Shown: positions 45,207 through 54,060 of the stretch, one piece after another
Layout: each line of letters begins with the position of its first letter
Position numbering within the stretch: the stretch's first letter is position 1
NCBI RefSeq assembly: GCF_012027645.1
Contig: NZ_SNUU01000001.1
Span: 62,001-126,000, forward strand
Direction of reading: 5' to 3'
Length of the DNA: 64,000 nucleotides
Source of the DNA: Thermococcus sp. 18S1
GTDB lineage: Archaea > Methanobacteriota_B > Thermococci > Thermococcales > Thermococcaceae
The notes under the pieces: model-generated
Seen by the model: the letters and a program-made list of their open reading frames with translations, nothing else
Database searches by the model: none
What the model was told of the DNA's origin: nothing
Translations under genes and position numbers: made by a program

Positions 45207-46019
45207 TCAACCACCCATCAACATTATCAGCAGGTTTCTCGTTCCAGGCCCGAAGCCGAGGATGAACACCGTCAGCTTCACGAAGTTTATCAAATCAGGG
45301 TCCTCGTCCGCCATCCACCTGTCGAGTATCCAGACCACCGGGAGGAGAATGAGGAACTTTTCGAGGTACATGACCGCCGCCGTTCCGAAGGTGTCTATGA
45401 GCCACCTCGCGAGAACGTGCTGCTCCCAGTATCCAAGGAACTGAATCCCAACGAACGTGGTGGTCGCGTCGTAGAAGTGGGTGTAGAAGAGGGCGCTGTT
45501 GTCTTTGATAACCCCGACCTTCTTCGCGAGCAGCCATACCGCCCCTTCCGCTATAACCAGGGCGGGGATGAAGTACTTGAAAACTTCCCAGTTGAAGCTG
45601 ACCTTGTCGAGGTTTATGACGAGCAGGAAGAGCAGTCCACCCACCAGCACCCAGCCGAAGTCACGGTAGAGCGGGTAGAGCCTCTCGCCCGGCCCGACAT
45701 GCCTCCAGACGATGTACAGGGAAGCTATCGCAAAGGCCGCTATGACGAAGTAGCCGCCAGGGCTCACGGTGAGGTACGTTCTTGGGAGCACTCCGACATC
45801 CGTCATGCTCCTCATCAGCGGTCCAAGGATTATATACGGAATGAGCGCCTTAAAGAAGCGGCCATCAACCCGGATTTCCATTCGCTTGAGCATCCTGTAC
45901 AGCAGCAGGACTGCTATGCCCAGGATTATGGCGTAGACAACCGTATTCACTGGGTTGTAACCCTGGTTCTCCTGTATGGGTCTGATGAAGTACTCGTAAA
46001 AGAACTCGTAGAGCCCCAT
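45207..46019 (-). CDS. DUF63 family membrane protein
   Basis: A 270-residue protein with about eight helices matching the archaeal DUF63 family, function unknown. Conserved charged and aromatic residues lie in the loops (RSMTDVGVLPRTYLTVSPGG, HFYDATTTFVG). It heads the operon with the phosphatase and rhomboid; GGTGGTCAA precedes ATG 46019. A role in lipid or membrane chemistry is a guess from neighbours. Confidence 0.85.
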   Translation of the reverse strand: MGLYEFFYEYFIRPIQENQGYNPVNTVVYAIILGIAVLLLYRMLKRMEIRVDGRFFKALIPYIILGPLMRSMTDVGVLPRTYLTVSPGGYFVIAAFAIASLYIVWRHVGPGERLYPLYRDFGWVLVGGLLFLLVINLDKVSFNWEVFKYFIPALVIAEGAVWLLAKKVGVIKDNSALFYTHFYDATTTFVGIQFLGYWEQHVLARWLIDTFGTAAVMYLEKFLILLPVVWILDRWMADEDPDLINFVKLTVFILGFGPGTRNLLIMLMGG

Positions 46020-46091
46020 TTGACCACCATAGAGGGTTGTTCCGATAGCCTTAAAGCTTTTCCCACCTTATGATTAGGGGTGGTGAGAAAA

Positions 46092-47132
46092 GTGCACCTG
46101 ATGCAGCTCCCGCGAGAGGTTTTGCTCGGCGAGAATCTAAAGGGAGAAGTTGTGAACGTCGCGAAGAGGCTAGGTCTGGGAAGAAAGGCGCTCGTGCTCT
46201 ACGGGAAACACACAAAAAAGATAGCGGGCGGAGAGGTCGAGGAGAACCTCTCGGGGGAGTACGAGGTAGATGGCCTCACCGTTAAAGGCGCGACGATGGA
46301 GGAGGTAAACCGGACCCTCGATGAAATCAGGGACGGCGGATTTGACTGGCTCATAGCCGTCGGCGGCGGGAGCATCATAGACGTCGCCAAGCTCGCCTCT
46401 TTCAAAGCGGGAGTTCCCTTCATCAGCTTTCCAACCACCGCCTCACACGACGGCATAGCGAGCGCCAACGCTTCGATAAAGGACATCGGAGCGAAGACTT
46501 CGGTTAAAGCGGTGCCCCCCATAGCCGTCGTGGCGGACGTCGAGGTCATAAAAACCGCCCCTTACCGCTACCTCGCGGCTGGCGTGGGCGACATGATAAG
46601 CAACCTGACGGCGGTGAAGGACTGGCAGCTGGCCCACCGCATTAAGGGCGAGTACTACAGCGAGTACGCGGCCTCGCTGAGCCTGATGAGCGCCAAGATG
46701 GTGATAAAGAACGCGGACATAATACGCCTCGGCAACGAGGAGAGCGTGAGAAAGGTTGTTAAGGGCCTCATCTCCTGCGGCGTGGCCATGAGCATAGCGG
46801 GCTCTTCGAGGCCAGCGAGCGGTGCGGAGCATCTCTTCAGCCACGCGCTCGATGCTATAGCTCCTAAACCGGCCCTGCACGGCGAACAGGTCGGGGTGGG
46901 GACGATAATAATGGCCTACCTCCACGGCATGAAGTGGGAACGTGTTAGGGAAACCTTAAAGAGGGTGGGGGCGCCAACTAACGCATACGAGCTTGGGATC
47001 GACCCGGAGTATATAATCGAGGCGTTAACGATTGCCCACACGATACGACCCGAGCGTTACACCATCCTTGGGAAGGACGGCCTCACGCGAGAGGCAGCGG
47101 AGAAGGCCGCTAAAATCACCGGAGTCATCTGA
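46092..47132 (+). CDS. egsA: glycerol-1-phosphate dehydrogenase
   Basis: Reduces dihydroxyacetone phosphate to sn-glycerol 1-phosphate, the first step to archaeal ether lipids. The 346 residues show the iron-type dehydrogenase fold with AVGGGSIIDVAKL (NAD(P)-binding), TTASHDGIASANA and the metal-binding histidines in HLFSHALD and HGEQVG. The start is GTG 46092, giving MHLMQLPREVLLGENL as in close relatives, with GGTGAGAAAA before it; upstream in-frame GTGs overlap that site. GGGP synthase at 59030 does the next committed step. Confidence 0.93.
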   Translation: MHLMQLPREVLLGENLKGEVVNVAKRLGLGRKALVLYGKHTKKIAGGEVEENLSGEYEVDGLTVKGATMEEVNRTLDEIRDGGFDWLIAVGGGSIIDVAKLASFKAGVPFISFPTTASHDGIASANASIKDIGAKTSVKAVPPIAVVADVEVIKTAPYRYLAAGVGDMISNLTAVKDWQLAHRIKGEYYSEYAASLSLMSAKMVIKNADIIRLGNEESVRKVVKGLISCGVAMSIAGSSRPASGAEHLFSHALDAIAPKPALHGEQVGVGTIIMAYLHGMKWERVRETLKRVGAPTNAYELGIDPEYIIEALTIAHTIRPERYTILGKDGLTREAAEKAAKITGVI

Positions 47133-47165
47133 AGATCACCGCTTCACAAAACGGAGGTGTTTGGA

Positions 47166-47600
47166 ATGGCAATAATCACGTTAGTTGGGGAAAAACTGGC
47201 AAGACCCGGGGTTGAATTCATATATTACGGCCCGGCTGAACCGTGCAAGACGTGCAAGCTCGCAGGAGTCTGCGTCGGAAACCTCGAACCCGGCAGGAGA
47301 TACAAAATCCTCCGCGTGAGGAGCATGCCCTCGCACTCCTGCCCGCTTCACGAGGGCAAGGTTCGCGTCGTCGAGGTCGTCGAGCCCAGCATCGAAGTAG
47401 CGATAGAGCCGAGGCTGGCGATAGCGGGCTCGGTGATAAAGCTCAAGTTCGAGGAGTGCAGCGACCCGGAGAAGGCAGAGCTTTTCAGCCCCGAGGGCCT
47501 CTTCGAGGGCGACCACGTAAAGATAATAGAAATCCTCGGCGACGTCGAGTGCAACGGCAGGACCTACAAGCACGTCAAGGTTATGCGCAAGAAGGACTGA
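47166..47600 (+). CDS. UPF0179 family protein with a cysteine cluster
   Basis: A 144-residue archaeal protein of UPF0179, function unknown. Cysteines in [10 protein letters not shown] (about residues 26-35), HSCPLH, EECSD and VECNG suggest metal binding, iron-sulphur or zinc. ATG 47166 follows GGAGGTGTTTGGA; an in-frame start 9 bases earlier overlaps that site. It lies downstream of egsA with a 33-base gap and may be co-transcribed. It converges with pxpC. Confidence 0.85.
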   Translation: MAIITLVGEKLARPGVEFIYYGPAEPCKTCKLAGVCVGNLEPGRRYKILRVRSMPSHSCPLHEGKVRVVEVVEPSIEVAIEPRLAIAGSVIKLKFEECSDPEKAELFSPEGLFEGDHVKIIEILGDVECNGRTYKHVKVMRKKD

Positions 47601-47602
47601 CC

Positions 47603-48604
47603 TCATTCTTTTTCCACTTTTGTGAACGCAATCAGCTCTTCTTCCCCCGTTCTTATCCTGTAGGCGCGCATCTTCCCGTCAAGGAAGTCCCTGATTGCCA
47701 TCAGGGTCTTTTCGCGCCCGATCAGAAGCTCCCGGGCTTCGTCGACGCTCACCGCCTCAAACCTCAGCCTCTCCCCCGGCCGGCTCTGTGCAACGATGGG
47801 AAGGTCTGCCGTTGAAACGACGGCTATCTTAGCGTAGCCGCCGGTCGTCTGGGCGTCCCGGAGCATCACTATTGGCTTTCCGTTGGCCGGAACCTGAATC
47901 GAGCCGGTCGGTATGGCGTCCGTCACTATCCCTGCGCCCTTCTCCGAGTGCTCTATGGCCTTTCCATCGAGACGGTAGCCCATCCTGTCGGACTCGGGAG
48001 TTACGGTATAGGACTCGCTCAGGAAGGTCTCTATCCCCTCCCCGGTGAAGTGGTCGAGGTTGGGGCCGAGAACGACGCGGACGGTCTTTTCCTTCGCTGA
48101 ATAGTCCGGCCTCAGTTCCGGAGGGAGGTATCTCCCATCCTTCCCGGTTAGTACCGAGTAGCCGAGGTTCAGAACATCCCCGGCCTTCAGAGACCTTCCA
48201 AGCCCGGCCTTGGGATAGGCCGAGCAACTCCCGAGGAGCGGCTCACACTTTATCCCGCCGGCGAAGGCTATGTAGCCGTAGAGCCCGTTTTTCAAAGCGC
48301 CAACCTCAAGGACGTCACCCCTCTTTGCCCAGTGGCTCATCCAGGGTTCAATGGGGGCGCCGTTGAGTCTGAGGTCAACGTCCCCAACAACAGCAAAAAC
48401 GCAGGAAGCGTTGAACCTGAGCGTTGGGCCGGCGAGGAGGAACTCAAGGAGAGGCGCATCACCGGGGTTTCCGACGAGGTAGTTAGCTATCCTCGCGGAG
48501 TAATCGTCCATGAAGCCGGAAACGGGGACACCAAGCTTTCGGTAGCCTCTCCTGCCGGAGTCCTGAACGGTGAGGAGTGAAGGGACGTTGAGGAGCTCAA
48601 TCAT
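47603..48604 (-). CDS. pxpC: 5-oxoprolinase subunit C (biotin-dependent carboxyltransferase-like)
   Basis: A 333-residue member of the KipA/PxpC family, with the pattern [21 protein letters not shown] at the start and a [10 protein letters not shown] turn, then [18 protein letters not shown]. With PxpA and PxpB it opens 5-oxoproline (pyroglutamate) at the cost of ATP to yield glutamate, a metabolite-repair step important at high temperature, where glutamine cyclises. ATG 48604 is preferred over ATG 48610; both lie inside the end of pxpB, so translation is coupled. Confidence 0.9.
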   Translation of the reverse strand: MIELLNVPSLLTVQDSGRRGYRKLGVPVSGFMDDYSARIANYLVGNPGDAPLLEFLLAGPTLRFNASCVFAVVGDVDLRLNGAPIEPWMSHWAKRGDVLEVGALKNGLYGYIAFAGGIKCEPLLGSCSAYPKAGLGRSLKAGDVLNLGYSVLTGKDGRYLPPELRPDYSAKEKTVRVVLGPNLDHFTGEGIETFLSESYTVTPESDRMGYRLDGKAIEHSEKGAGIVTDAIPTGSIQVPANGKPIVMLRDAQTTGGYAKIAVVSTADLPIVAQSRPGERLRFEAVSVDEARELLIGREKTLMAIRDFLDGKMRAYRIRTGEEELIAFTKVEKE

Positions 48605-49292
48605 CTCCATTCCCCCATTCGGCCTCGTAGAGCTCCCGGAACTCCGACTCATCGATGGGGACGAACCTCACCATGTCGCCGGGCCTTAGAAGGGTCGGGG
48701 GTTCCCTTTCAGGGTTGAACAGTCTGAGCGGAGTCCTTCCAATGAGCCTCCAGCCGCCGGGGCTTTCGAGGGGATAGATGCCAGTCTGCTTCCCGGCTAT
48801 CCCCACGGAGCCGGCTGGGACCTTTAAGCGCGGTTTTTCAAGTCTTGGGGTTGCTATACGCTCGTCCATGCCGCCGAGGTATGCGAAACCCGGCAGAAAG
48901 CCAAGGAAGTAGACGCGATAGGTCGACTTGGAATGTATTTCAATCACGTCATCGACGGTCAAGCCGTTGTGTTCCGCCACAAAGCCGATATCCGGGCCGT
49001 ACTGGCCGCCGTAAACTACTGGAATCTCAACGAGCCTCCCCTTGAAGGATTCCGGCGGAACCTGGAGGAGGGGCTCAATGGCCGCCTTCACCTCTCTGAA
49101 GTTCGCCTTGAGGGGGTCGTAGAAGACGTAGACCGTCGAGTAAGCCGGCACTACCTCAACGAGCCATTCAAAGCCAGCCCTCTCCATCGCATCGGCAATG
49201 GCATGGACTCTGGCGTTTACTTCCTCGTCGATGACCTCGCCGAAGGACACGAGCAGCGCTGAATCGCCGGCGGCTTTTATCGTTGGTTGCAT
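48597..49292 (-). CDS. pxpB: 5-oxoprolinase subunit B
   Basis: A 231-residue KipI/PxpB family protein, paired with PxpC in many genomes, sometimes as one fused chain. The signature segments [33 protein letters not shown] and [16 protein letters not shown] are present. GGTGAGACC precedes ATG 49292. It overlaps pxpC by eight bases and follows pxpA by four. It has no hydrolase on its own; it works in the complex. Confidence 0.92.
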   Translation of the reverse strand: MQPTIKAAGDSALLVSFGEVIDEEVNARVHAIADAMERAGFEWLVEVVPAYSTVYVFYDPLKANFREVKAAIEPLLQVPPESFKGRLVEIPVVYGGQYGPDIGFVAEHNGLTVDDVIEIHSKSTYRVYFLGFLPGFAYLGGMDERIATPRLEKPRLKVPAGSVGIAGKQTGIYPLESPGGWRLIGRTPLRLFNPEREPPTLLRPGDMVRFVPIDESEFRELYEAEWGNGDD

Positions 49293-49296
49293 GGTC

Positions 49297-50064
49297 TCAC
49301 CGCACGATCTCCCTCATCGGCACTACCCTAACGCCCTCCTCCTCAAGGACCCTCCTTATCCGCGCTGCAATTTCGACGGCCTTCGGGTTGTCTCCGTGGA
49401 CGCAGATGGAGTCAGCCCTCAGCTCGACCCACTCCCCGTTTATTGCCCTGACTCCACCGTCCTTGACCATCGAGACCACGCGCTCGGCTATCGCTTCCTC
49501 CTCATGTATGACCGCTCCCGGCTTCGAGCGGGGGACGAGGGTTCCGTCGGGGTTGTAGGCCCTGTCCGCGAAGACCTCGTGGGCTACCTTAACCCCCATC
49601 TCTTCTGCTATTTCAGCCGGCCTTGAGCCGGAGAGGGCCACGAATATCAGGTTCCTATCGAAGTCCGCTATTCCCTCTATCACAGCTCTTGCGAGTTCTT
49701 CCTCCTTCACGAGGGCGTTGTAGAGCGCCCCGTGGGGCTTGACGTGCTGGAGCTCGATTCCCTCCGCCCTTGTGAAGGCGTAGAGGGCGCCGATCTGGTA
49801 GAGGATGTAATTGCGAGCTTCCTCCGGTGAGAGCTTCATGTACCTCCTCCCGAAGCCGAGCAGATCCGGGTAGCCGGGGTGCGCCCCAACGGCAACGCCC
49901 TTCTCCTTCGCGAGCCTGACCGTCATTCTCATGACTATCGGGTCACCGGCGTGCCAGCCGGTGGCGACGTTGGCGCTCGTGATGTAGTTCATGACCTCCT
50001 CGTCGAGGCCGAGCTTGTAACGGCCGAAGCTCTCGCCGAGGTCCGAGTTCAGGTCAACCTTCAT
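49297..50064 (-). CDS. pxpA: 5-oxoprolinase subunit A (LamB/YcsF)
   Basis: A 255-residue LamB/YcsF family protein. The start [17 protein letters not shown], then [31 protein letters not shown] and [10 protein letters not shown] match PxpA; histidine and aspartate in these segments are the probable metal site. ATG 50064 has GGTGGTGCGG before it; a longer reading from 50082 uses the start of that site. It is first of the pxpABC operon. Confidence 0.92.
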   Translation of the reverse strand: MKVDLNSDLGESFGRYKLGLDEEVMNYITSANVATGWHAGDPIVMRMTVRLAKEKGVAVGAHPGYPDLLGFGRRYMKLSPEEARNYILYQIGALYAFTRAEGIELQHVKPHGALYNALVKEEELARAVIEGIADFDRNLIFVALSGSRPAEIAEEMGVKVAHEVFADRAYNPDGTLVPRSKPGAVIHEEEAIAERVVSMVKDGGVRAINGEWVELRADSICVHGDNPKAVEIAARIRRVLEEEGVRVVPMREIVR

Positions 50065-50123
50065 CCGCACCACCGGCTTCATTTCGACGGAAATCTAAAA
50101 AAGGGTTTCTCCGAGTTTAGGCC

Positions 50124-50630
50124 ATGAAGGTTCAGGTCATCGATGCGGCGGTCTTCATTCAGGGGTTCGATGTGGAGGGCGTTACGACGCCGAAGGTCGT
50201 CGAAGAGGTGAAGGACCCGGAGTCGAAGCTTTTTCTGGAGGGACTGATAAGCGCCGGAAAGGTGAGGGTTCTCTCCCCATCCCGGGAGAGCGTTGAAGCT
50301 GTAAGGGAAGCGGCCAGAAAGACGGGCGAGCTGGGAGAGTTAAGCGAGGCAGACATCGAGATTCTCGCCCTCGCGTACGAGCTTGGGGGAGTTCTCTTCA
50401 CCGACGACTACAACCTGCAGAACATAGCGAAAACCCTCGGGATAGAGTTCAGAACTCTGAAGCGCGGGATAAAGCGAGTCATTCGCTGGAACTACGTCTG
50501 CATCGGCTGCGGGAAGCGTTTCTCAGAGATGCCGCCGGAGGGAATCTGCCCGGATTGCGGCAGTCCTGTGAGGCTGATACCGAAGAAGAAGCGCCGGAGA
50601 AAACGCCCCGGACGGGCTCGGCGCTCATAG
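50124..50630 (+). CDS. nob1: endoribonuclease Nob1 (PIN domain plus zinc ribbon)
   Basis: Cuts the 3' end of 16S rRNA in ribosome maturation. Residues 1-120 form a PIN domain with Asp7 (VIDAAVF), Glu in [13 protein letters not shown] and Asp in LFTDDYN as the metal site. A zinc ribbon (CIGCGKRF...CPDCG) and a lysine/arginine-rich tail follow. The tail runs beside the candidate guide RNAs on the other strand. A TATA-like TCTAAAAAA lies about 25-33 bases before ATG 50124, with no clear ribosome binding site, so the message may be leaderless. Confidence 0.93.
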   Translation: MKVQVIDAAVFIQGFDVEGVTTPKVVEEVKDPESKLFLEGLISAGKVRVLSPSRESVEAVREAARKTGELGELSEADIEILALAYELGGVLFTDDYNLQNIAKTLGIEFRTLKRGIKRVIRWNYVCIGCGKRFSEMPPEGICPDCGSPVRLIPKKKRRRKRPGRARRS

Positions 50631-50691
50631 GGCACGTCACGACCGCGGAGCGGTTCAGCCCGTCTTGGAATCGTCACTGCCCGCCCGGGAC

Positions 50692-50746
50692 GGCGTCAGA
50701 TAGCGTTGCTCTTCACCGATCCGCGCAATTCGCTGTCATCATCCGC
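50692..50746 (-). ncRNA. candidate box C/D guide RNA
   Basis: On the minus strand: C box ATGATGA (50736-50742), 12-base guide (50724-50735), D' box CGGA (50720-50723), three-base spacer, C' box GTGAAGA (50710-50716), 10-base guide (50700-50709), D box CTGA (50696-50699). This is the compact archaeal layout with the canonical D' guide length. C and D are perfect; C' and D' are one mismatch from consensus. It lies between nob1 and the ribbon-helix-helix gene. Guide targets (rRNA or tRNA 2'-O-methylation) were not identified. Confidence 0.6.
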
Positions 50747-50749
50747 GGT

Positions 50750-51148
50750 TCAACCTTGGAGGTAGTAGGATATAAGCTTTCTCAGCTCGACGTTGCGCTC
50801 GGGCTTCATTCTCAGAAACCTCTTAAGCCCGCTGTTCTCGGCTATTAAGCCTGAAAGCTCGATGGCGAGCACCTTGTTGTCCTCGCTAAGGCCGTAGGCC
50901 TTGAAGCGGAGCGGGGCGTACTCCTTCTCAAGCTCCCACGTCCTTTCCTCAAGCTCTCTTGCCTTCTCCTCAAGTCCCTCAAGGCCGCCCTTGGACTTCT
51001 TGAATTCCCCCTTTAGGGCTATCTCGATGACCCTCTCGGGAGAAACGCCGTACCTCTCACTGAGGCGCTCTATCTCGCCCCACAGCTCTTCGTCTATCTC
51101 GACCTCAATTTTTCCAAAACCCCTGTTCGGCTTGATGATGAGCTTCAT
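50750..51148 (-). CDS. ribbon-helix-helix protein with coiled-coil extension
   Basis: A 132-residue protein. Residues 10-45 (KIEVEIDEELWGEIERLSER, then YGVSPERVIEIALKG) look like a ribbon-helix-helix DNA-binding fold; residues 55-120 are a charged coiled coil. ATG 51148 follows GTGAACGGG. Two GTTCA/TGAAC palindromes lie in the 40 bases before it, a likely self-operator. It is the last gene of a four-gene run with an AlkA-type glycosylase. The family is not otherwise recognised. Confidence 0.65.
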   Translation of the reverse strand: MKLIIKPNRGFGKIEVEIDEELWGEIERLSERYGVSPERVIEIALKGEFKKSKGGLEGLEEKARELEERTWELEKEYAPLRFKAYGLSEDNKVLAIELSGLIAENSGLKRFLRMKPERNVELRKLISYYLQG

Positions 51149-51150
51149 CC

Positions 51151-51190
51151 CGTTCACACTCCATGAACGACCCGTTCACGATCCGTGAAC
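51151..51190. promoter_or_regulatory. tandem palindromes before the ribbon-helix-helix gene
   Basis: CGTTCA-N7-TGAACG at 51151-51169 and GTTCAC-N5-GTGAAC at 51174-51190. Their centres are 22 bases apart, two helical turns, so bound dimers would sit on one DNA face. They lie between the coiled-coil gene's last codons and the next gene's start. Confidence 0.6.
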
Positions 51191-51508
51191 TTTCTCAAGC
51201 TCTCTCCTTTTCTCCTCCACCTTCTTTCTGAGCTCTTCGTTTTCCTTTCTTAGTCTCTCACGCTCAGCTGTCATGAGCCCCTTGTCCCGCAGGGCCTTCT
51301 CGTAGAACTCCCTGAGCTCCTCTATCTCCCCTTCCATCTTCCGGAGTTTTTCCTCGAGTTTTGCGATCTTCTCAAGAAGAACCCCCTCGCGCTCGGCCTT
51401 CAGGGTATCCTCCACCCGAGGAAGGTTTTCACGGAGGAGGGCGTTTATGTCGCGCCCCTTCAGGGACTTGAATTTCTCCTTTTCCAAAATGATCTTAATC
51501 TCGCTCAT
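51176..51508 (-). CDS. hypothetical coiled-coil protein
   Basis: A 110-residue protein with a short N-terminal region (MSEIKIILEKEKFKSLKGRD) that also could take a strand-helix shape, followed by one long charged coiled coil (about residues 40-108). ATG 51508 overlaps the stop of the AlkA-type gene (ATGA), so it is coupled, and GGAAGCGAAA precedes it. It could assemble with the coiled coil of the next gene's product; that is inference. Confidence 0.6.
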   Translation of the reverse strand: MSEIKIILEKEKFKSLKGRDINALLRENLPRVEDTLKAEREGVLLEKIAKLEEKLRKMEGEIEELREFYEKALRDKGLMTAERERLRKENEELRKKVEEKRRELEKVHGS

Positions 51509-52335
51509 TTTCGCTTCCTCTCCATCTCGGTCTTTCTGTCGTAGCAGAGGATATAGAACGCCAGAAGCCCCTTCCACTTCCCGTAGGGTTCTATAAGCTC
51601 CCTCACATCTTTCTCCTGTACTTCCTTAACGCGCTTCCCAAAAATCTTCGCTATCCCTCTCCTGAGCCCGAGGTCTCCTGCGGGATAAACGTTCTTTCTA
51701 AGACCATACGCGAGGAAAAGCTCGGCGCTCCACTTTCCTATGCCCCGAAACTTTGTGAGGTACCTGATGGCCTCATCAACGCCCCAGTCCCAGAGTTCAA
51801 GGTCGAGCTTTTTGGCAAGATAAAGCTCCGTCAGGGACTTTATGTAGCCCGCTCTATAGCCGAGCTTGGCCCCTTTCAGCTCCTCCTCGCCTAGGGACGC
51901 TATCCTCTCGGGGGTGGGAAATGCGTGTAAGTCCCCCACCTGCCTGCCCGCGAGCTTCACGAGGTTCGCGATAGTTCTCTGGGCGAATTCGAAGCTGACC
52001 TGCTGCTGGGCTATCGTTTCAACCAACGCCTGGTACGTGCCCGGTGAGGCGGGAACGGTGAGGCCATGGAACTCGTCAATCAGAAAGGAAAACGGGGAAT
52101 CGCTTATCTCGGCGTAGAAGGAATCCAGATCGGTTTCGAGACCGAGGACAAAGGACAGCTTTTCCTTCGCGGACCTCCTTTCCCCTCTGCCCCACGAATC
52201 GGGAAGAATGAAGTCCCCTCCATCGTAGCCGGCGATACCGCTCTCAAAAGCCTGGTAGAAAACACCGTCTTCGAACTTCCACGTTCCGTTGCGTATCATC
52301 TCGTGCGTGGTCTTCCTCAGGTCAATCTCAGCCAT
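51505..52335 (-). CDS. AlkA-type DNA glycosylase (HhH-GPD family)
   Basis: A 276-residue base-excision enzyme. The helix-hairpin-helix region FRGIGKWSAELFLAYG (about 196-210) and the catalytic aspartate in AGDLGLRRG (Asp221) match AlkA and 3-methyladenine glycosylase II. The lysine that would make it an OGG1-type lyase is not in the hairpin, so a monofunctional enzyme acting on alkylated bases is likely. No iron-sulphur loop. It overlaps the upstream 99-residue gene by 19 bases and the downstream coiled-coil gene by four. Confidence 0.88.
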   Translation of the reverse strand: MAEIDLRKTTHEMIRNGTWKFEDGVFYQAFESGIAGYDGGDFILPDSWGRGERRSAKEKLSFVLGLETDLDSFYAEISDSPFSFLIDEFHGLTVPASPGTYQALVETIAQQQVSFEFAQRTIANLVKLAGRQVGDLHAFPTPERIASLGEEELKGAKLGYRAGYIKSLTELYLAKKLDLELWDWGVDEAIRYLTKFRGIGKWSAELFLAYGLRKNVYPAGDLGLRRGIAKIFGKRVKEVQEKDVRELIEPYGKWKGLLAFYILCYDRKTEMERKRK

Positions 52336-52616
52336 CGGTCGAGCCTAACGGGGTTCTCCCTTATATCCTTTAGGGTCGAGACGTAGAGCCTCTTACCGTC
52401 AATGGAGCGTTTGATTTGAAGCTCGCCCCTTTCCTCCAGGAAGCGCATGGCCTCTTTAACCTCTTCCGCGCGGACGTCGAAGTTCTCCCTCAGGAAGTCC
52501 CAGTAGGGTTCGTGCAGGCTGTACCTGGCGGCCGCACGGACGAGCTCCCAGGCTCTCGCGGCCTTTTCATCGCCCCTGGCGACGCGGTAGAGCTTGGCCA
52601 GAGTTTTCAGCCCCAT
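52317..52616 (-). CDS. hypothetical small protein, possible winged helix
   Basis: A 99-residue soluble protein with a pattern (YWDFLRENFDVRAEEVKEAM, then RFLEERGELQIKRSIDGKRL) that could be a winged-helix fold: helices then a beta hairpin. TTTATA is 29 bases before ATG 52616, giving a nearly leaderless message. It heads the AlkA/coiled-coil run and diverges from the NfeD protease gene. Confidence 0.6.
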   Translation of the reverse strand: MGLKTLAKLYRVARGDEKAARAWELVRAAARYSLHEPYWDFLRENFDVRAEEVKEAMRFLEERGELQIKRSIDGKRLYVSTLKDIRENPVRLDRWLRLT

Positions 52617-52668
52617 GTTACTGAATTCCCACCCAACATATAAATCACTTTTGGAAGGCAGGCAAAAG

Positions 52669-52676
52669 ATTTAAAC
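52669..52676 (+). promoter_or_regulatory. TATA box of the NfeD-stomatin operon
   Basis: ATTTAAAC about 32-39 bases before ATG 52708. Confidence 0.5.
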
Positions 52677-52707
52677 CCTTTAGTAGTACTGATATTAGGG
52701 GGTAGGT

Positions 52708-54060
52708 ATGCGACCCAAGGTTGCGCTGGCGGCGCTGGTGCTCTTCGTAGTGCTCGTTCTTCAGCCGGGAGTGCACGCACAGAGGAACACGGTTTACGTT
52801 GCAAAGGTTGATGGAATGATAACCGGCTATACAGTTGACCAGTTCGACAGATACATAAGCAGGGCAGAGGATGCGAATGCCTCCGCAATAATCATCGAGC
52901 TGAACACCCCCGGCGGCAGGGCCGACGCCATGCAGGAGATAGTAACGCGGATCGAGAACGCCAGGGTTCCGGTTATCATCTACGTCTACCCCTCGGGCGG
53001 AATGGCAGCATCCGCGGGAACGTACATCGCCCTGAGTTCTCACCTCATCGCAATGGCCCCGGGGACCGTGATAGGGGCCTGCCGACCGATACTAGGCTAC
53101 GGACAGAACGGGAGCATAGTGGAGGCGCCGCCGAAGATAACCAACTTCTACGTGGCCTACCTCCGCGAGCTGGCCCGGATGAGCGGCAGGAACGAGACGC
53201 TCGCGGCGGAGTTTATAACCGAGGACAGGAGCGTAACCCCCGAGGAGGCCATGAAGTACGGGGTCATTGAGGTTATAGCAACCGACCTTGACGACCTGCT
53301 CCAGAAAGCCGACGGTATGGAGACAAAGATGCCCGTCAAAGGCAGGGGGAAGGTAGTGCTGCACATCAAAAACGCAGACGTGGTTTACCTGGAGCCATCA
53401 TTCAGGGACACGGTCGTGAAGTACATAACCGACCCAACCATAGCGTACCTGCTTCTGAACATAGGATTCATAGGGCTGATATTCGGCTTTTTAACCCCCG
53501 GCTGGCACGTGCCGGAAACCATAGGGGCAATACTCCTGGTGCTCGGCCTCATCGGACTGGGCTACTTCGGATACCGCAGCGCGGGCCTGATACTCATAGT
53601 CCTGGCGATGATATTCTTCATAGCCGAGGCGCTGACGCCGACCTTCGGCCTGTTCACAGTCGCGGGGGTTGTAACCTTCGTCATAGGGGGCATTCTGCTC
53701 TTCAGCGGAACCGGAGCTGGAGGTGAGTACTTGGTGACCGGTGAGACGTACTCGGTACTGCGTATAGCGATACTGGTAATGGCAATACTGCTCGGGCTGT
53801 TCTTCCTCTTCGGTGCGGCCACCGTGGTCAGGGCCCACAGGAAAAAACCCGAGGCGGGGAAGGAGGAGCTCATTGGGGAAGTTGGAAAGGTCGTGGAAGA
53901 CGTCGACCCCGAGGGCGTCGTCAAGCTTCACGGCGAGCTCTGGAAAGCGGAGAGCAGGGATGGAAGCAAGATTCCAGTCGGGGAGAAGGCCAAAGTTGTT
54001 GAAGTCAGAGGATTAACCCTCATTGTCGAAAAAGTTGGGGGAGTAAAGGAGGGAGAATGA
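52708..54060 (+). CDS. NfeD-type membrane serine protease (1510-N family)
   Basis: A 450-residue ClpP-class membrane protease that cuts the C-terminal region of stomatin. A signal peptide (1-24) leads a protease domain with catalytic Ser102 (GGMAASAGTY) and Lys143 (APPKITNF), a Ser-Lys dyad. Five or so helices (about 225-370) and a C-terminal OB-like NfeD domain (about 390-445) follow. The stomatin gene begins one base beyond its stop. It is the standard operon pair of Pyrococcus and Thermococcus. Confidence 0.94.
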   Translation: MRPKVALAALVLFVVLVLQPGVHAQRNTVYVAKVDGMITGYTVDQFDRYISRAEDANASAIIIELNTPGGRADAMQEIVTRIENARVPVIIYVYPSGGMAASAGTYIALSSHLIAMAPGTVIGACRPILGYGQNGSIVEAPPKITNFYVAYLRELARMSGRNETLAAEFITEDRSVTPEEAMKYGVIEVIATDLDDLLQKADGMETKMPVKGRGKVVLHIKNADVVYLEPSFRDTVVKYITDPTIAYLLLNIGFIGLIFGFLTPGWHVPETIGAILLVLGLIGLGYFGYRSAGLILIVLAMIFFIAEALTPTFGLFTVAGVVTFVIGGILLFSGTGAGGEYLVTGETYSVLRIAILVMAILLGLFFLFGAATVVRAHRKKPEAGKEELIGEVGKVVEDVDPEGVVKLHGELWKAESRDGSKIPVGEKAKVVEVRGLTLIVEKVGGVKEGE

